A DNA stretch of 64,000 bases from an uncultured Collinsella sp. (GTDB lineage Bacteria > Actinomycetota > Coriobacteriia > Coriobacteriales > Coriobacteriaceae), in contig UQUL01000002.1 of the NCBI GenBank assembly GCA_900544235.1, forward strand, positions 1-64,000, in the 5' to 3' direction. The first letter of the stretch is position 1, and each line of letters opens with the position of its first letter. Of the stretch, positions 26,377 through 35,092 are shown piece by piece. A model generated the notes under the pieces. The model was given only the letters and a program-made list of their open reading frames with translations, was not told where the DNA came from and did no database searches. A program made the translations under genes and the position numbers.

Positions 26377-27193
26377 GCGTTTATGGGTGGCGCGGGGGCT
26401 CGTCTCCGCGCTTGCCGTTTTCTTGTTCGGCTTGGGAATTGTTCTGGTCGGTCGTATTGGCGTGAGAAAGGTCGTGAAATCCAGCGGAAGCAATTGTGTT
26501 CTGGCGGCTTGTGCAGATGGTGTTGGAGATGTGCTTGATATCTGCAACGCGAGAGTTGCTGACGCGGTTTCAGGGGTTGTAGGGCAAGACGAATCCCGCT
26601 CTTCGTCCATCGATGGGAGCTCGGAATTTCAGCCAAGCATTCAAGAACGGTACTACGCCGACTTGGCGCATGGGCCTAAGGGTCCTGAGTTTCAGAAGTA
26701 CATCGTTTTGCACGATACGGAGGGCGATTCTTCCCCTGAAAGTGTCATCGATTGGTGGGAGTCCAACGGCAATAAGGTAGCGGCTCATTTTGTTGTTGGA
26801 AAAGATGGGTCGATCGTTCAATGCGTGCCTCTCGATCAAATCGCGCACCATGCCGGTTTTGGCGATGCTGGGAAGAACGAGCAGTATGGAACAATCGATG
26901 ATTCGAGAGATGACAAGGTCGGAACGTTACCGATAGGGGGAAGCTATCCCGATTACGGCATGAACTCTTATTCCGTTGGGATTGAGATGGTTCATGTTGG
27001 AGGATCGGGCGATTACCCCGAAGAGCAGCTTATCGCTGTCGACGGTCTAATTGCGTATATCGATGAGTACTACGGGTTCAAGAGCCAGATTATCGACCAC
27101 AAGGCGTGGCGGACGGGAAATTCGGATACATCGGCGGAATTCTCATCATATCTGTCGAACTATCAAGAATATCGGCGTCATGTTGATGGTTAA
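26360..27193 (+). CDS. Membrane-anchored N-acetylmuramoyl-L-alanine amidase
   Basis: 277 residues. Basic N-terminus, then one TM segment (about 10-32), a linker, and an Amidase_2/PGRP domain (about 95-277). Motifs: YIVLHDTEG with the first zinc histidine, VAAHFVVGKDGSIVQCV, AHHAGFG, and DHKAWRTGNSD near the C-terminus. It should cut the bond between MurNAc and L-Ala in peptidoglycan outside the membrane. Its start overlaps the previous gene by 17 bases; a GTG at 26387 is an alternative. In this block it could open the wall for an export apparatus. Confidence 0.82.
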   Translation: MQVRSRRLWVARGLVSALAVFLFGLGIVLVGRIGVRKVVKSSGSNCVLAACADGVGDVLDICNARVADAVSGVVGQDESRSSSIDGSSEFQPSIQERYYADLAHGPKGPEFQKYIVLHDTEGDSSPESVIDWWESNGNKVAAHFVVGKDGSIVQCVPLDQIAHHAGFGDAGKNEQYGTIDDSRDDKVGTLPIGGSYPDYGMNSYSVGIEMVHVGGSGDYPEEQLIAVDGLIAYIDEYYGFKSQIIDHKAWRTGNSDTSAEFSSYLSNYQEYRRHVDG

Positions 27194-27216
27194 AAGACAG
27201 CTTGAAAGGGGAGACA

Positions 27217-28248
27217 GTGAAGTGTCCCAAATGTAACGCAGAGATAGAAGAGGGGACAGTTTACTGCCCCTTTTGTGCTGCGAAAGTATCTTCTGGCGTG
27301 GGTCGGTCGACCACAGAGAATGAGCGGATGCCATTCGATGTCAAGGATAATGCGAAGGGGAAGTCGGCGGCGGAGGATTCTGGCAACGAACTAGGTAAAA
27401 GAGTAATTGGGTTAATTGGCGGATTCGATTCAAATAAAATCGTGATAATTGGCCTGGTGGCCGTCATCATTGTTGGCGGCTTTTATGTTTGGAATCGATT
27501 CGGGAGTGGGCACTCATCACCAGAAATCACTCAAACCTATCAGCATACGATGTATAAATCGGACGCCGATGAGTTTGAGTCGGAAAACTCAGATGAAAAG
27601 GACGAGGCCGACGATGAGGACGCAACTGAATTAATAGTGGTATCAAATAACTCCGCGGGGTTTCCAGAGATGGTGGTGAATGTCAAGGTGACCGGCTCTT
27701 CGACAGAGGCGTTGTCGAAGCCGGAGAATTGGTCCCTGAAAGAAGCGGGTACGAACGGTGAGCAGGCTTCGACTAACCCCCGGAGTGTTGTAGTTGGTTC
27801 GGACGGAGTTTGCAAGCTCGCATATCGGTCGACGCTCGGTAGCGATTCGGGTGATAGCCGTACGGTTGTCGTGTCATATATTGATGATCAATCACATAAG
27901 GTTATGGATAGCTTTTCCTATTACTGTGATGCGAAGAGTTCGACGGTAGACGGTTACTTACTTTCTGAAAGCGACTCACGGCGTTATAGCGAGGCGGAGA
28001 TTGAAGAAATGGGTATGAGCACATGGGAGCTTTGCTTGGCAAGAAATGAAATATATGCACGCCATGGTCGCAAGTTCAAGAATGAGAAGATTCAAGAGTA
28101 TTTCGACAATAAGGATTGGTATGAAGGCATATACTCGCCTGAGGAATTTGATGCGATGACATCACCGCTTAATGATATCGAGAGGGCAAATGCCGAAACG
28201 ATCCAGTCTTACGAACGTGCTATCGGATCTGAGTTTTTAAATCCATAA
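27217..28248 (+). CDS. Zinc-ribbon membrane protein with YARHG domain
   Basis: 343 residues. An N-terminal zinc ribbon (CPKCNAEI, CPFCAAKV), one TM segment at about 68-90, an acidic stretch, a beta-rich middle part, and a C-terminal YARHG domain (ARNEIYARHGRKFKNEKIQEYF). YARHG domains are extracellular and thought to bind the wall or peptides. GTG 27217 follows AAGGGGAG; TTG 27202 is less likely. It starts 23 bases after the amidase gene and ends the block. Confidence 0.8.
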   Translation: MKCPKCNAEIEEGTVYCPFCAAKVSSGVGRSTTENERMPFDVKDNAKGKSAAEDSGNELGKRVIGLIGGFDSNKIVIIGLVAVIIVGGFYVWNRFGSGHSSPEITQTYQHTMYKSDADEFESENSDEKDEADDEDATELIVVSNNSAGFPEMVVNVKVTGSSTEALSKPENWSLKEAGTNGEQASTNPRSVVVGSDGVCKLAYRSTLGSDSGDSRTVVVSYIDDQSHKVMDSFSYYCDAKSSTVDGYLLSESDSRRYSEAEIEEMGMSTWELCLARNEIYARHGRKFKNEKIQEYFDNKDWYEGIYSPEEFDAMTSPLNDIERANAETIQSYERAIGSEFLNP

Positions 28249-28282
28249 CAAAACTTGTGGCAAAGACTAGGCAAATGAAGAA

Positions 28283-28315
28283 AACGGGTGCGAGTCTGTG
28301 CGACCCGCACCCGTT
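28283..28315. terminator. Hairpin between converging YARHG and trxA genes
   Basis: Perfect 10-bp stem AACGGGTGCG/CGCACCCGTT. On the minus strand it is followed by TTTTC, on the plus strand it is preceded by AAAA, so it could stop transcription from both sides. Confidence 0.55.
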
Positions 28316-28426
28316 CACTGGGGGCTGTTTGCGACTACCATACTATCCGTGGTCGCCCGCGCCGCACCCGGCGGTCCGGCGAGCGGTGCAAAACCGCTCA
28401 TGGACGGCGGGTAAGTAACAAGCGTA

Positions 28427-28747
28427 TTACAGATGCTTCTCCAGCAGCGCCTGCAGCCTCGCCTTGGGCAGAGCGCCAACCGATCGGTCAATCTCCTCGC
28501 CGTTCTTAAACACAACCAGCGTGGGGATGCTCATGACGCCATACTTCATGGCCAGGTCCTGGTTGTCGTCGACGTTGCATTTGGCAACGGCAAGCTTGCC
28601 CGCCAGCTCATCGGCAACCTCGTCAACGATGGGCGAGAGGGATCGACAGGGCCCGCACCACGGTGCCCAAAAATCGACCAGCACGGGCAGACTGTCGTTA
28701 ACGATGGAATCGAAGTTCTCGGGGGTAATCTGATTAATGTCAGCCAT
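28427..28747 (-). CDS. trxA: Thioredoxin
   Basis: 106 residues. The active-site motif WCGPC has Cys31 and Cys34, and the conserved cis-proline is in SIPTLVVF. It reduces disulfides in cytoplasmic proteins with electrons from thioredoxin reductase. ATG 28747 follows TGGAGG. No trxB gene is adjacent. Confidence 0.95.
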   Translation of the reverse strand: MADINQITPENFDSIVNDSLPVLVDFWAPWCGPCRSLSPIVDEVADELAGKLAVAKCNVDDNQDLAMKYGVMSIPTLVVFKNGEEIDRSVGALPKARLQALLEKHL

Positions 28748-28883
28748 GGTGACCTCCATAATGCGACGCGGCTCGGCCGCGTAAAACTCAGTACGACCGT
28801 GCTTATACCCAGCCGCCCGCAAAGCAACCACTCGCGGGCAGCTCTTTTATATAATGGTGGGCACGCAAACGATTGGAGAGCGC

Positions 28884-29459
28884 ATGTCCACGTCACAAAG
28901 CCAGAAAAAAGAAGCCATCGCCCAGGCGGCCGAGCAGGAGCTCGCATCGCTCGCGGGTCGCGGCGTGCGTATCGCGGGCAACGCGTGCTCGCCGATCGTG
29001 CTGGTCAAAGGCGATTTGGACGAGGCCGAGCGTTCGGGTGGCGAGCTTGCCGCCGGCCCGGATGGCGCGGCGTTGCGCAAGGCGCTTGGGGCCATCGGCT
29101 ACGCGCCCGAGGATTTTTGCGTGCTGTCAAGCGTCGCCGGCGTGGGTGACGGGGCGGTCGCGACAGGCGAGGGCCTACCGTGCGAGCTGTTCCGCGAGGC
29201 GCTCGAGGCCTTGGACCCCGAGGCGGTCTTGCTGCTGGACGATCGCGCGGCCGATACCATGCGCGAGACCTATGCCGACATGCTTGTGGCAATCGACGAC
29301 TTCGATACCGCTATGCTCAAGCCCGGCTTGGTCGCCCATGTGCAGGGCCGCCGCGTGCTCGCGCTCGACGGCTTTGAGGCGGCACTCACTGACAAAGCCG
29401 CCAAGCAGCGCATGTGGGCATACATCAAGCAGCTGACCCCGGCAGCCGCTCCGCTGTAG
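28884..29459 (+). CDS. Hypothetical protein, uracil-DNA glycosylase-like fold suspected
   Basis: 191 residues. The order of segments IVLVKGDLDEAERSGGE, GPDGAALRKALGAIGY, DFCVLSS and ALDPEAVLLLDD recalls family 4/5 UDG proteins (GEAPG, FVGRAG, LLDxML, P.vil.lG), but the catalytic and Fe-S residues are absent: Cys occurs only at three scattered positions. It may be a degenerate, non-catalytic member. The ATG at 28884 follows TTGGAGAG. It is divergent from trxA with about 135 bases between. Confidence 0.7.
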   Translation: MSTSQSQKKEAIAQAAEQELASLAGRGVRIAGNACSPIVLVKGDLDEAERSGGELAAGPDGAALRKALGAIGYAPEDFCVLSSVAGVGDGAVATGEGLPCELFREALEALDPEAVLLLDDRAADTMRETYADMLVAIDDFDTAMLKPGLVAHVQGRRVLALDGFEAALTDKAAKQRMWAYIKQLTPAAAPL

Positions 29460-29477
29460 CGAGGCTGGCGGCAGCCC

Positions 29478-30755
29478 CTACATCACAGCGCGCAGCTCAA
29501 ACCGATCGCCGTTAATGCGGAACTGGCAGTTACCATTCATGCGTTCGACGGCAAGCTTAATGCTCTTGGTTCCAAAGCCGTGTCCGGTGTGCCCGGCTAC
29601 GGGCATGCCGTCGACCATGCGCGGCGCGCGGTCAAACGTGTTGGAAACTAACAGCAGCAGCTGGCCGTCCTCTAATCGCAGGTCAAAGTCGACGAATCGC
29701 TTTCCTTGGGGTGCGGCGCTTGCAGCGGTGATAGCGTTTTCCAAGGCATTTGAGAGCACGCTAAACAGGTCGGCGTCACCTACGTGGATGGTTTCGGGTA
29801 CGGCGGCGCGCAGGTTGGCGGTAATGCCGTTTCTATTGATATCCGAGTTAAATGACGAAAGCGCGATGTTTACGGTCTCGTTGGCGCAGAAGCGGCGTAC
29901 GGCGGTGCGATCGCCGGCTTCGCAGAGTTCATCGATGCGTTTGAGCGCCTCGTCGGTGTGGCCCTCCTCAATTAAAGCGGCCAGGCCGCGTAGGAAGTGG
30001 CGCATATCGTGGCGAAGAATCGACAGCTCGCGCCCAGATTGACGCCAAGCCTCGAGCTCTTTGATGGCGGCGCTGTCGCGGGTTTCGAGCATCCAGCGCT
30101 CTCGCTCGGCGGTTTCCTTTTCTTCGTATTCGCGCAGGTAAACGGCAAGAAACATAAGATAGAAGGCACAGAGCGCAAATGCCAAAAACTCAACCGTTAC
30201 CACCGAGCCCGAGTGGAACAGCGTGGTGTAGACGTTGGTGGCATAGTCAAAGACGTAATAGACGAGCGGCAGGATTAAAAGGATGCCCAGCTCGGTGGTG
30301 CTTTTAATCGCCAAGCGTGGACCGATGTCGCCGGCCCAATGCAACAGGACGGCAAAGACGGCGAGTGTGGTCGCGATGCGCGCCAGATAGTACGCGATCT
30401 GAGAATCGGTTGCGGCAAATGCGGCGATGCCCATCCAATTGCTGAACTGGCAGCTCAGATAGGCACTCGTAATGCCGAGCACGGCAAGCAGCGGGCTCAG
30501 GCGGTAGCGCGCGCACAAATAGATGACGAGCGGCAGATGCACGACGAGTGGATATACCTGGCGGGCAAAAAGCTCGCCGCCGACGGCATTGGCGATCGAG
30601 AAGGCGGCACCGGTCACGACGCCGACCCCCAGCAGCTCAAGCGCATGACGCCGGTTGATCTCGACACCGCACAGCGCCGCCGAGGCAAAGACGCCAAAGA
30701 GCAGCGTCGTGGCGTGGTGGATTGCCCAAAGGACCATTTCGACCGAGGAGACCAT
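29478..30755 (-). CDS. Sensor histidine kinase, AgrC-like (GHKL)
   Basis: 425 residues. About six or seven N-terminal TM segments (1-210), a linker helix, a dimerisation region with the phosphorylatable His in ILRHDMRHFLRGL, and a GHKL ATPase domain (N box DLFSVLSNALENAI, G box GHGFGTKSI). The architecture fits peptide- or metabolite-sensing AgrC/VirS-type kinases. It overlaps the response regulator gene upstream by one base (TGATG), so the pair is a unit. No AgrD-like peptide gene is adjacent. Confidence 0.9.
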   Translation of the reverse strand: MVSSVEMVLWAIHHATTLLFGVFASAALCGVEINRRHALELLGVGVVTGAAFSIANAVGGELFARQVYPLVVHLPLVIYLCARYRLSPLLAVLGITSAYLSCQFSNWMGIAAFAATDSQIAYYLARIATTLAVFAVLLHWAGDIGPRLAIKSTTELGILLILPLVYYVFDYATNVYTTLFHSGSVVTVEFLAFALCAFYLMFLAVYLREYEEKETAERERWMLETRDSAAIKELEAWRQSGRELSILRHDMRHFLRGLAALIEEGHTDEALKRIDELCEAGDRTAVRRFCANETVNIALSSFNSDINRNGITANLRAAVPETIHVGDADLFSVLSNALENAITAASAAPQGKRFVDFDLRLEDGQLLLLVSNTFDRAPRMVDGMPVAGHTGHGFGTKSIKLAVERMNGNCQFRINGDRFELRAVM

Positions 30756-31477
30756 CAGCGCCTCCCGCCCTCAAAGCGCGCCGCAAAGTAGGCGTCTTGG
30801 AATCCCTGCTTGCAGCTGCGCGAAAGCGGGATGCACGCGTCCGAGCGCATGACGATGTCCGTGCGGTCAAAGTGATCGATATTGCGCAGGTTGACCTGGT
30901 AGCTGCGGTGGCATTTAAAGAAGACCGCGTTTTGCTCCAAGCGGTCCTCGACGCTGCGGAACGACTCGAGTGCCTCGATATCGCGTCCGTCGCGCAGGTG
31001 GAAGACCACGTGCTTGTTGCGCGCCTCGGCATATTCGATGTCGGACAGGCGCAGGGCGTGGTAGCCAAAGGAAGTTTTGATCACGAGCTCGTCGGTTGCC
31101 GCCGGGCGCATGCTCGAAAGCTCGTCGAGTAATCGCGCCAGGCGTTCGTAGGCCACGGGCTTGAGCAGATAGTCGAAGGCGCGGACCTCGTAGGATTCCA
31201 GCGCGAACTCGGGCGACGAGGTGAGGAACACCAGGCGCACGGCGGTGTCGGCCTGGCGCAGTTCGCGTGCGGTGTCCATGCCGTTGACGAGCGGCATGAT
31301 CATGTCGAGCAGAATGATGTGGGCGCGCGATGCGGCATGGCGGGCCAGCAGGTCCTCGCCGCGCGTGACGAGCGCAACATCGACCGCCGTGCCCGTCTCG
31401 GTCGACCAACGGTCGATCATCCGGTGCAGTCTATCTAGAAAAGCGACATCATCGTCGCAGGCGATAATCTTGAGCAT
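30755..31477 (-). CDS. LytTR-family response regulator
   Basis: 240 residues. Receiver domain (about 1-120) with acidic pocket CDDD, phospho-acceptor Asp in IILLDMIMP, and the Thr and Lys of VFLTSS and DYLLKP. The C-terminal LytTR DNA-binding domain is at about 135-235 (FFKCHRSYQVNLRNI). It should be switched by the AgrC-like kinase encoded next to it. LytTR proteins bind paired direct repeats; I found none convincing upstream. Confidence 0.9.
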   Translation of the reverse strand: MLKIIACDDDVAFLDRLHRMIDRWSTETGTAVDVALVTRGEDLLARHAASRAHIILLDMIMPLVNGMDTARELRQADTAVRLVFLTSSPEFALESYEVRAFDYLLKPVAYERLARLLDELSSMRPAATDELVIKTSFGYHALRLSDIEYAEARNKHVVFHLRDGRDIEALESFRSVEDRLEQNAVFFKCHRSYQVNLRNIDHFDRTDIVMRSDACIPLSRSCKQGFQDAYFAARFEGGRR

Positions 31478-31681
31478 TCGGCCCCCTTAAGTAGTTCGAT
31501 TTTGCCACATCGGGCACGCGCCGCTTGCGGGGGTGCGGACCGTTTGCGCCCCACGGCGTGCAGCTCGCGCCAAGCGGTGTTGCGGTGGCGAAAGATGCCT
31601 CCTGCGCTATCGAAAGCCCGGCTATCCTCAGCTTGCCAGTTCGAAAATGGACTTGCCACATGATTGAATCTTTATTTCAAC

Positions 31682-31734
31682 TTTACACCTAGGTTTACAG
31701 CTGTCTTGTCAGCTGTAAACCTAGGTGTCATACT
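31682..31734 (+). promoter_or_regulatory. nadA promoter with large palindromic operator (probable NiaR site)
   Basis: ACACCTAGGTTTACAGCTG (31685-31703) pairs perfectly with 31710-31728 around a TCTTGT spacer: 19-bp arms. A promoter overlaps it: TTGTCA (31706-31711), 17 bases, CATACT (31729-31734). The downstream operon ends with a NiaR-type repressor gene, so autoregulation by niacin-bound NiaR is the simple reading. The region 31478-31769 holds no gene. Confidence 0.8.
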
Positions 31735-31769
31735 AAAGCCCCAAGATTCGCCAAAAGAGAGGGGCCTTG

Positions 31770-32795
31770 ATGGCACAGAGCGCGAACATGGATGCGTCGG
31801 AGCTTGCACGCGATATCGCGGCCGGCCTGGCATCGGCAACGAAGGCAACGGAGCGTGCGGCACTGGTGCCCGCAGAGCTCGTCGAGGCCATTCATCAACT
31901 AAAAACCCAACGTGACGCGGTAATCCTGGCGCACTATTACGTGGCGCCCGAGGTCCAAGCCGTTGCCGATTACGTCGGCGACAGCTTCTACCTGGCAAAG
32001 CTCGCCAAAAGCCTGCCGCAGCAGACCATCGTGCTGTGCGGCGTGGAGTTTATGGGCGAGAGCGCCAAGCTGCTCAATCCCACTAAGACCGTGCTGCTGC
32101 CCGAGCCGGGCGCGGACTGTCCCATGGCGCACATGGTCAAGCGCGAGACGGTCGACGCGGCGCGCGCCGAGTACGGCGACGACCTGGCCGTGGTGTGCTA
32201 CGTCAACTCCACGGTCGAGATCAAGAGCTGGAGCGACGTGTGCGTCACCAGCTCCAACGCCGTTAAGATCGTGTCCGAGCTGCCGCAGCAGCATATCCTG
32301 TTCATTCCCGACCAAAACCTGGGCCGCTTCGTAGCCGAGCAGGTGCCGCAAAAGCACGTCATCCTCAACAACGGCTACTGCCCGCGCCATCACATCATCA
32401 CCGTCGAGCAGATCGTCGACGCGACGGAGGCCCACCCCGACGCGCTCGTGCTGGCGCATCCTGAGTGCAAGGCCGACGTTCTGGCCGAGGCCGACTACAT
32501 CGGCTCCACCGCTGGCATCATCAAGTATGCCGAGGAGTCCGACGCGAGCGAGTTCATTATCGTGACGGTCCGCGGCGTGCTCTACGAGCTCGAGCGCCGC
32601 TGCCAGGGCACCGGCAAGAAGTTCTACTTCCCCGCGGTGCAGCCCACCTGCGTCAACATGGATCTCATCACGCTCGAGAAGCTCGTGCGCTGCCTGGAGA
32701 CGGGTGAGGGCGAGGTGCAGATCGGCGTGTCGGACGAGGCTGCCGACCAGGCCAAGCTCACGCTCGACCGTATGCTCGAGTACGCAGCACGCTAG
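31770..32795 (+). CDS. nadA: Quinolinate synthase
   Basis: 341 residues. It condenses iminoaspartate with dihydroxyacetone phosphate to quinolinate using an oxygen-sensitive [4Fe-4S] cluster. Cys ligands are visible in IVLCGVEFMGESAK, in the SDVCVTSSNA region and in VQPTCVNM; HPECKADV is also conserved. ATG 31770 follows AGAGGGG; TTG 31767 is just upstream. First gene of nadA-nadB-nadC-niaR. Confidence 0.95.
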   Translation: MAQSANMDASELARDIAAGLASATKATERAALVPAELVEAIHQLKTQRDAVILAHYYVAPEVQAVADYVGDSFYLAKLAKSLPQQTIVLCGVEFMGESAKLLNPTKTVLLPEPGADCPMAHMVKRETVDAARAEYGDDLAVVCYVNSTVEIKSWSDVCVTSSNAVKIVSELPQQHILFIPDQNLGRFVAEQVPQKHVILNNGYCPRHHIITVEQIVDATEAHPDALVLAHPECKADVLAEADYIGSTAGIIKYAEESDASEFIIVTVRGVLYELERRCQGTGKKFYFPAVQPTCVNMDLITLEKLVRCLETGEGEVQIGVSDEAADQAKLTLDRMLEYAAR

Positions 32796-32851
32796 GACAA
32801 TGTGACATGAGGGGCCATCCCTTATGCCACATTACAAGGGAGAGGATTCCT

Positions 32852-34228
32852 GTGGAAACCAAACAATACGCCGATATGGAGTGTGACGTCGTCATTGCCG
32901 GTTGCGGCGTAGCGGGCCTGTATGCGGCTCTCAATCTGCCGACGAGCACGCGCGTAATCATGCTCTCCAAGGGCGCCGTCGATGAGTGCGATTCGATGCT
33001 CGCGCAGGGCGGCATTTGTGTGCTGCCCGAGGGTTCTGACTACGATGCCTTCTTTGAGGACACCATGCACGCCGGCCATTACGAGAACCGCCGCGAGAGC
33101 GTCGACATCATGATTCGCTCGAGCCGCTCGGTCATCAACGACCTGCTGGCCATGGGCGTGGACTTTGAGCGCAAGGCCGACGGCAGCCTCGACTTTACCC
33201 GCGAGGGCGCGCACAGCCGCCCGCGCATCGCCTTCCATGCCGATATTACGGGCAAGGAGATTACAACCAAGTTGCTCCAGGCTGTCCGCAAGCTGGACAA
33301 CGTGCAGATTCTCGAACACGTTGCCATGACCGACATCCTGACCGCCGAGCGCGATGGCGCCACAGTGTGCACCGGCGTCGTCGCCGTCGCCGTGGATGAG
33401 GGCGATTCGGCTCGCCCCGCCGACGAGCTGGCAAATGCCGCTGAGGACGTGCATGCCGGTAAGCCGTTTAAGATCCATGCCCGCCACACGCTGTGGGCTA
33501 CGGGCGGTATCGGCGGCGTATACGACCATTCGACTAACTACCCGCAGCTCACGGGCGATGCCTGCTACATTGCTCAGGAGCATGGCATTAAGATGGAGCA
33601 CCTGGACTACGTGCAGATTCACCCCACGGGTCTGTTCTCGCCGCAGCCGGGTCGCACCTTCCTGATTAGCGAGAGCTGCCGCGGCGAGGGCGCGATTCTG
33701 CTCAATGCCGCCGGCGAGCGTTTTACCGACGAGTTGCAGCCGCGCGATGTGGTTGCCGCCGCTATTCGCGAGCAGATGAAGCAGGACGGTACCGAGCACG
33801 AGTGGCTGAGCTTTGCCCCCGTCGAGCGCGACGTGGTGACCGGGCACTTTGCCAATATCCGCGCGCGCTGTCTGGAAGACGGCCGCGACATCCTGGACGA
33901 GCCCATTCCCGTCACACCCACGCAACACTACTTTATGGGCGGCGTGTGGGTCGACAAGGACGGCCGCACCTCGATGCCCGAGCTCTACGCCGCCGGCGAG
34001 ACGGCCTGCAATGGCGTTCACGGCAAGAACCGCCTGGCTTCTAACAGCCTGCTCGAGTCTCTGGTTTGGGGCCGCCGCGCCGCGTGGTACATGCGCACCG
34101 GTGAGTCGCTGGCCGTGGAGCAGGCCGGTGAGCCCGCGCTTGACGGGCGTCACCGCGCCCTGAGTGCCGACCCCCTGGCAATCGATGATTTGGCCCGTGC
34201 CGCCGGCACGCAGGCCGTGGAGGAGTAG
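32852..34228 (+). CDS. nadB: L-aspartate oxidase (NadB)
   Basis: 458 residues. FAD-dependent, it oxidises L-aspartate to iminoaspartate, the substrate of NadA. The dinucleotide fold is at the start (VVIAGCGVAGLYAALN), with GGICVLPEGSD, the HPTGLFS motif and the C-terminal GETACNGVHGKNRLASNSLLE. It is shorter than E. coli NadB (540) because the C-terminal helical domain is reduced, as in other anaerobes that use fumarate as acceptor. GTG 32852 follows GGGAGAGG; an ATG at 32807 in frame is less likely. Confidence 0.93.
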   Translation: METKQYADMECDVVIAGCGVAGLYAALNLPTSTRVIMLSKGAVDECDSMLAQGGICVLPEGSDYDAFFEDTMHAGHYENRRESVDIMIRSSRSVINDLLAMGVDFERKADGSLDFTREGAHSRPRIAFHADITGKEITTKLLQAVRKLDNVQILEHVAMTDILTAERDGATVCTGVVAVAVDEGDSARPADELANAAEDVHAGKPFKIHARHTLWATGGIGGVYDHSTNYPQLTGDACYIAQEHGIKMEHLDYVQIHPTGLFSPQPGRTFLISESCRGEGAILLNAAGERFTDELQPRDVVAAAIREQMKQDGTEHEWLSFAPVERDVVTGHFANIRARCLEDGRDILDEPIPVTPTQHYFMGGVWVDKDGRTSMPELYAAGETACNGVHGKNRLASNSLLESLVWGRRAAWYMRTGESLAVEQAGEPALDGRHRALSADPLAIDDLARAAGTQAVEE

Positions 34229-34231
34229 ACC

Positions 34232-35092
34232 ATGAATCCCATTACCATGAAGCTCGTCGTCGATGATCTGATTCTGCAGGCTCTGCGCGAGGACATTACC
34301 TTTGAGGACGTGAGCACGTCGAGCGTGTGCCCCACGGCGCGCCCCGCCACGGTGGAGCTTATCGCCAAGGCCGATGGCATCATCGCGGGCTTGGATGTGT
34401 TCGCCCGCACCTTTGAGCTGCTGGATCCGCAGAGCTCCGTGTTGTTCGATGTTTCGGATGGCGACGAAGTGCACGCCGGCGATCACGTGGGCCAGGTGCG
34501 CGGCGACGCGCGCGTGCTGCTTTCGGGCGAGCGCGTGGCGCTCAACTACCTGCAGCGCATGAGCGGCATCGCTACTTACACGCATCGGATGGCGGCTGCG
34601 CTCGTGGGCACCAAGACCGTGCTTGTCGACACGCGCAAGACCACGCCGGGCATGCGCGTGTTTGAGAAGGCGGCGGTTGAGATTGGCGGCGGCAGCAACC
34701 ACCGCTACAACCTGTCGACGGCCGTCATGCTCAAGGACAACCACATCGATGCCGCCGGTGGCGTGACGCGCGCGATCGAGATGGCGCGCGCCCACGCGTC
34801 GTTTACCACGACGGTCGAGATTGAGTGCGAGAACCTGGACATGGTACGCGAAGCCGTGGAGGCCGGTGCCGATATCATCATGTTCGACAACATGACCCAC
34901 GACGATATGGCTGCCGCGATTGAGCTTATCGCCGGCCGCGCCAAGACCGAGTGCTCGGGCAATGTGGATGCCAGCAATATCCGCGCCCTGGCCGATCTGG
35001 GCGTCGACTTTATTAGCTCGGGCGCGCTGACACACTCCGCCCCGATTCTCGACCTCTCGCTTAAGCACCTGCGTCTGCTGGACGGTAAATAA
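34232..35092 (+). CDS. nadC: Nicotinate-nucleotide pyrophosphorylase (carboxylating)
   Basis: 286 residues. It makes nicotinate mononucleotide from quinolinate and PRPP with loss of CO2. Motifs: ALREDITFEDVST, RVALNYLQRMSGIAT, DTRKTTPGMR, GGGSNHRYNL and DNHIDAAGG, all standard. It starts 3 bases after nadB and its TAA stop shares a base with the niaR start. Confidence 0.96.
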   Translation: MNPITMKLVVDDLILQALREDITFEDVSTSSVCPTARPATVELIAKADGIIAGLDVFARTFELLDPQSSVLFDVSDGDEVHAGDHVGQVRGDARVLLSGERVALNYLQRMSGIATYTHRMAAALVGTKTVLVDTRKTTPGMRVFEKAAVEIGGGSNHRYNLSTAVMLKDNHIDAAGGVTRAIEMARAHASFTTTVEIECENLDMVREAVEAGADIIMFDNMTHDDMAAAIELIAGRAKTECSGNVDASNIRALADLGVDFISSGALTHSAPILDLSLKHLRLLDGK

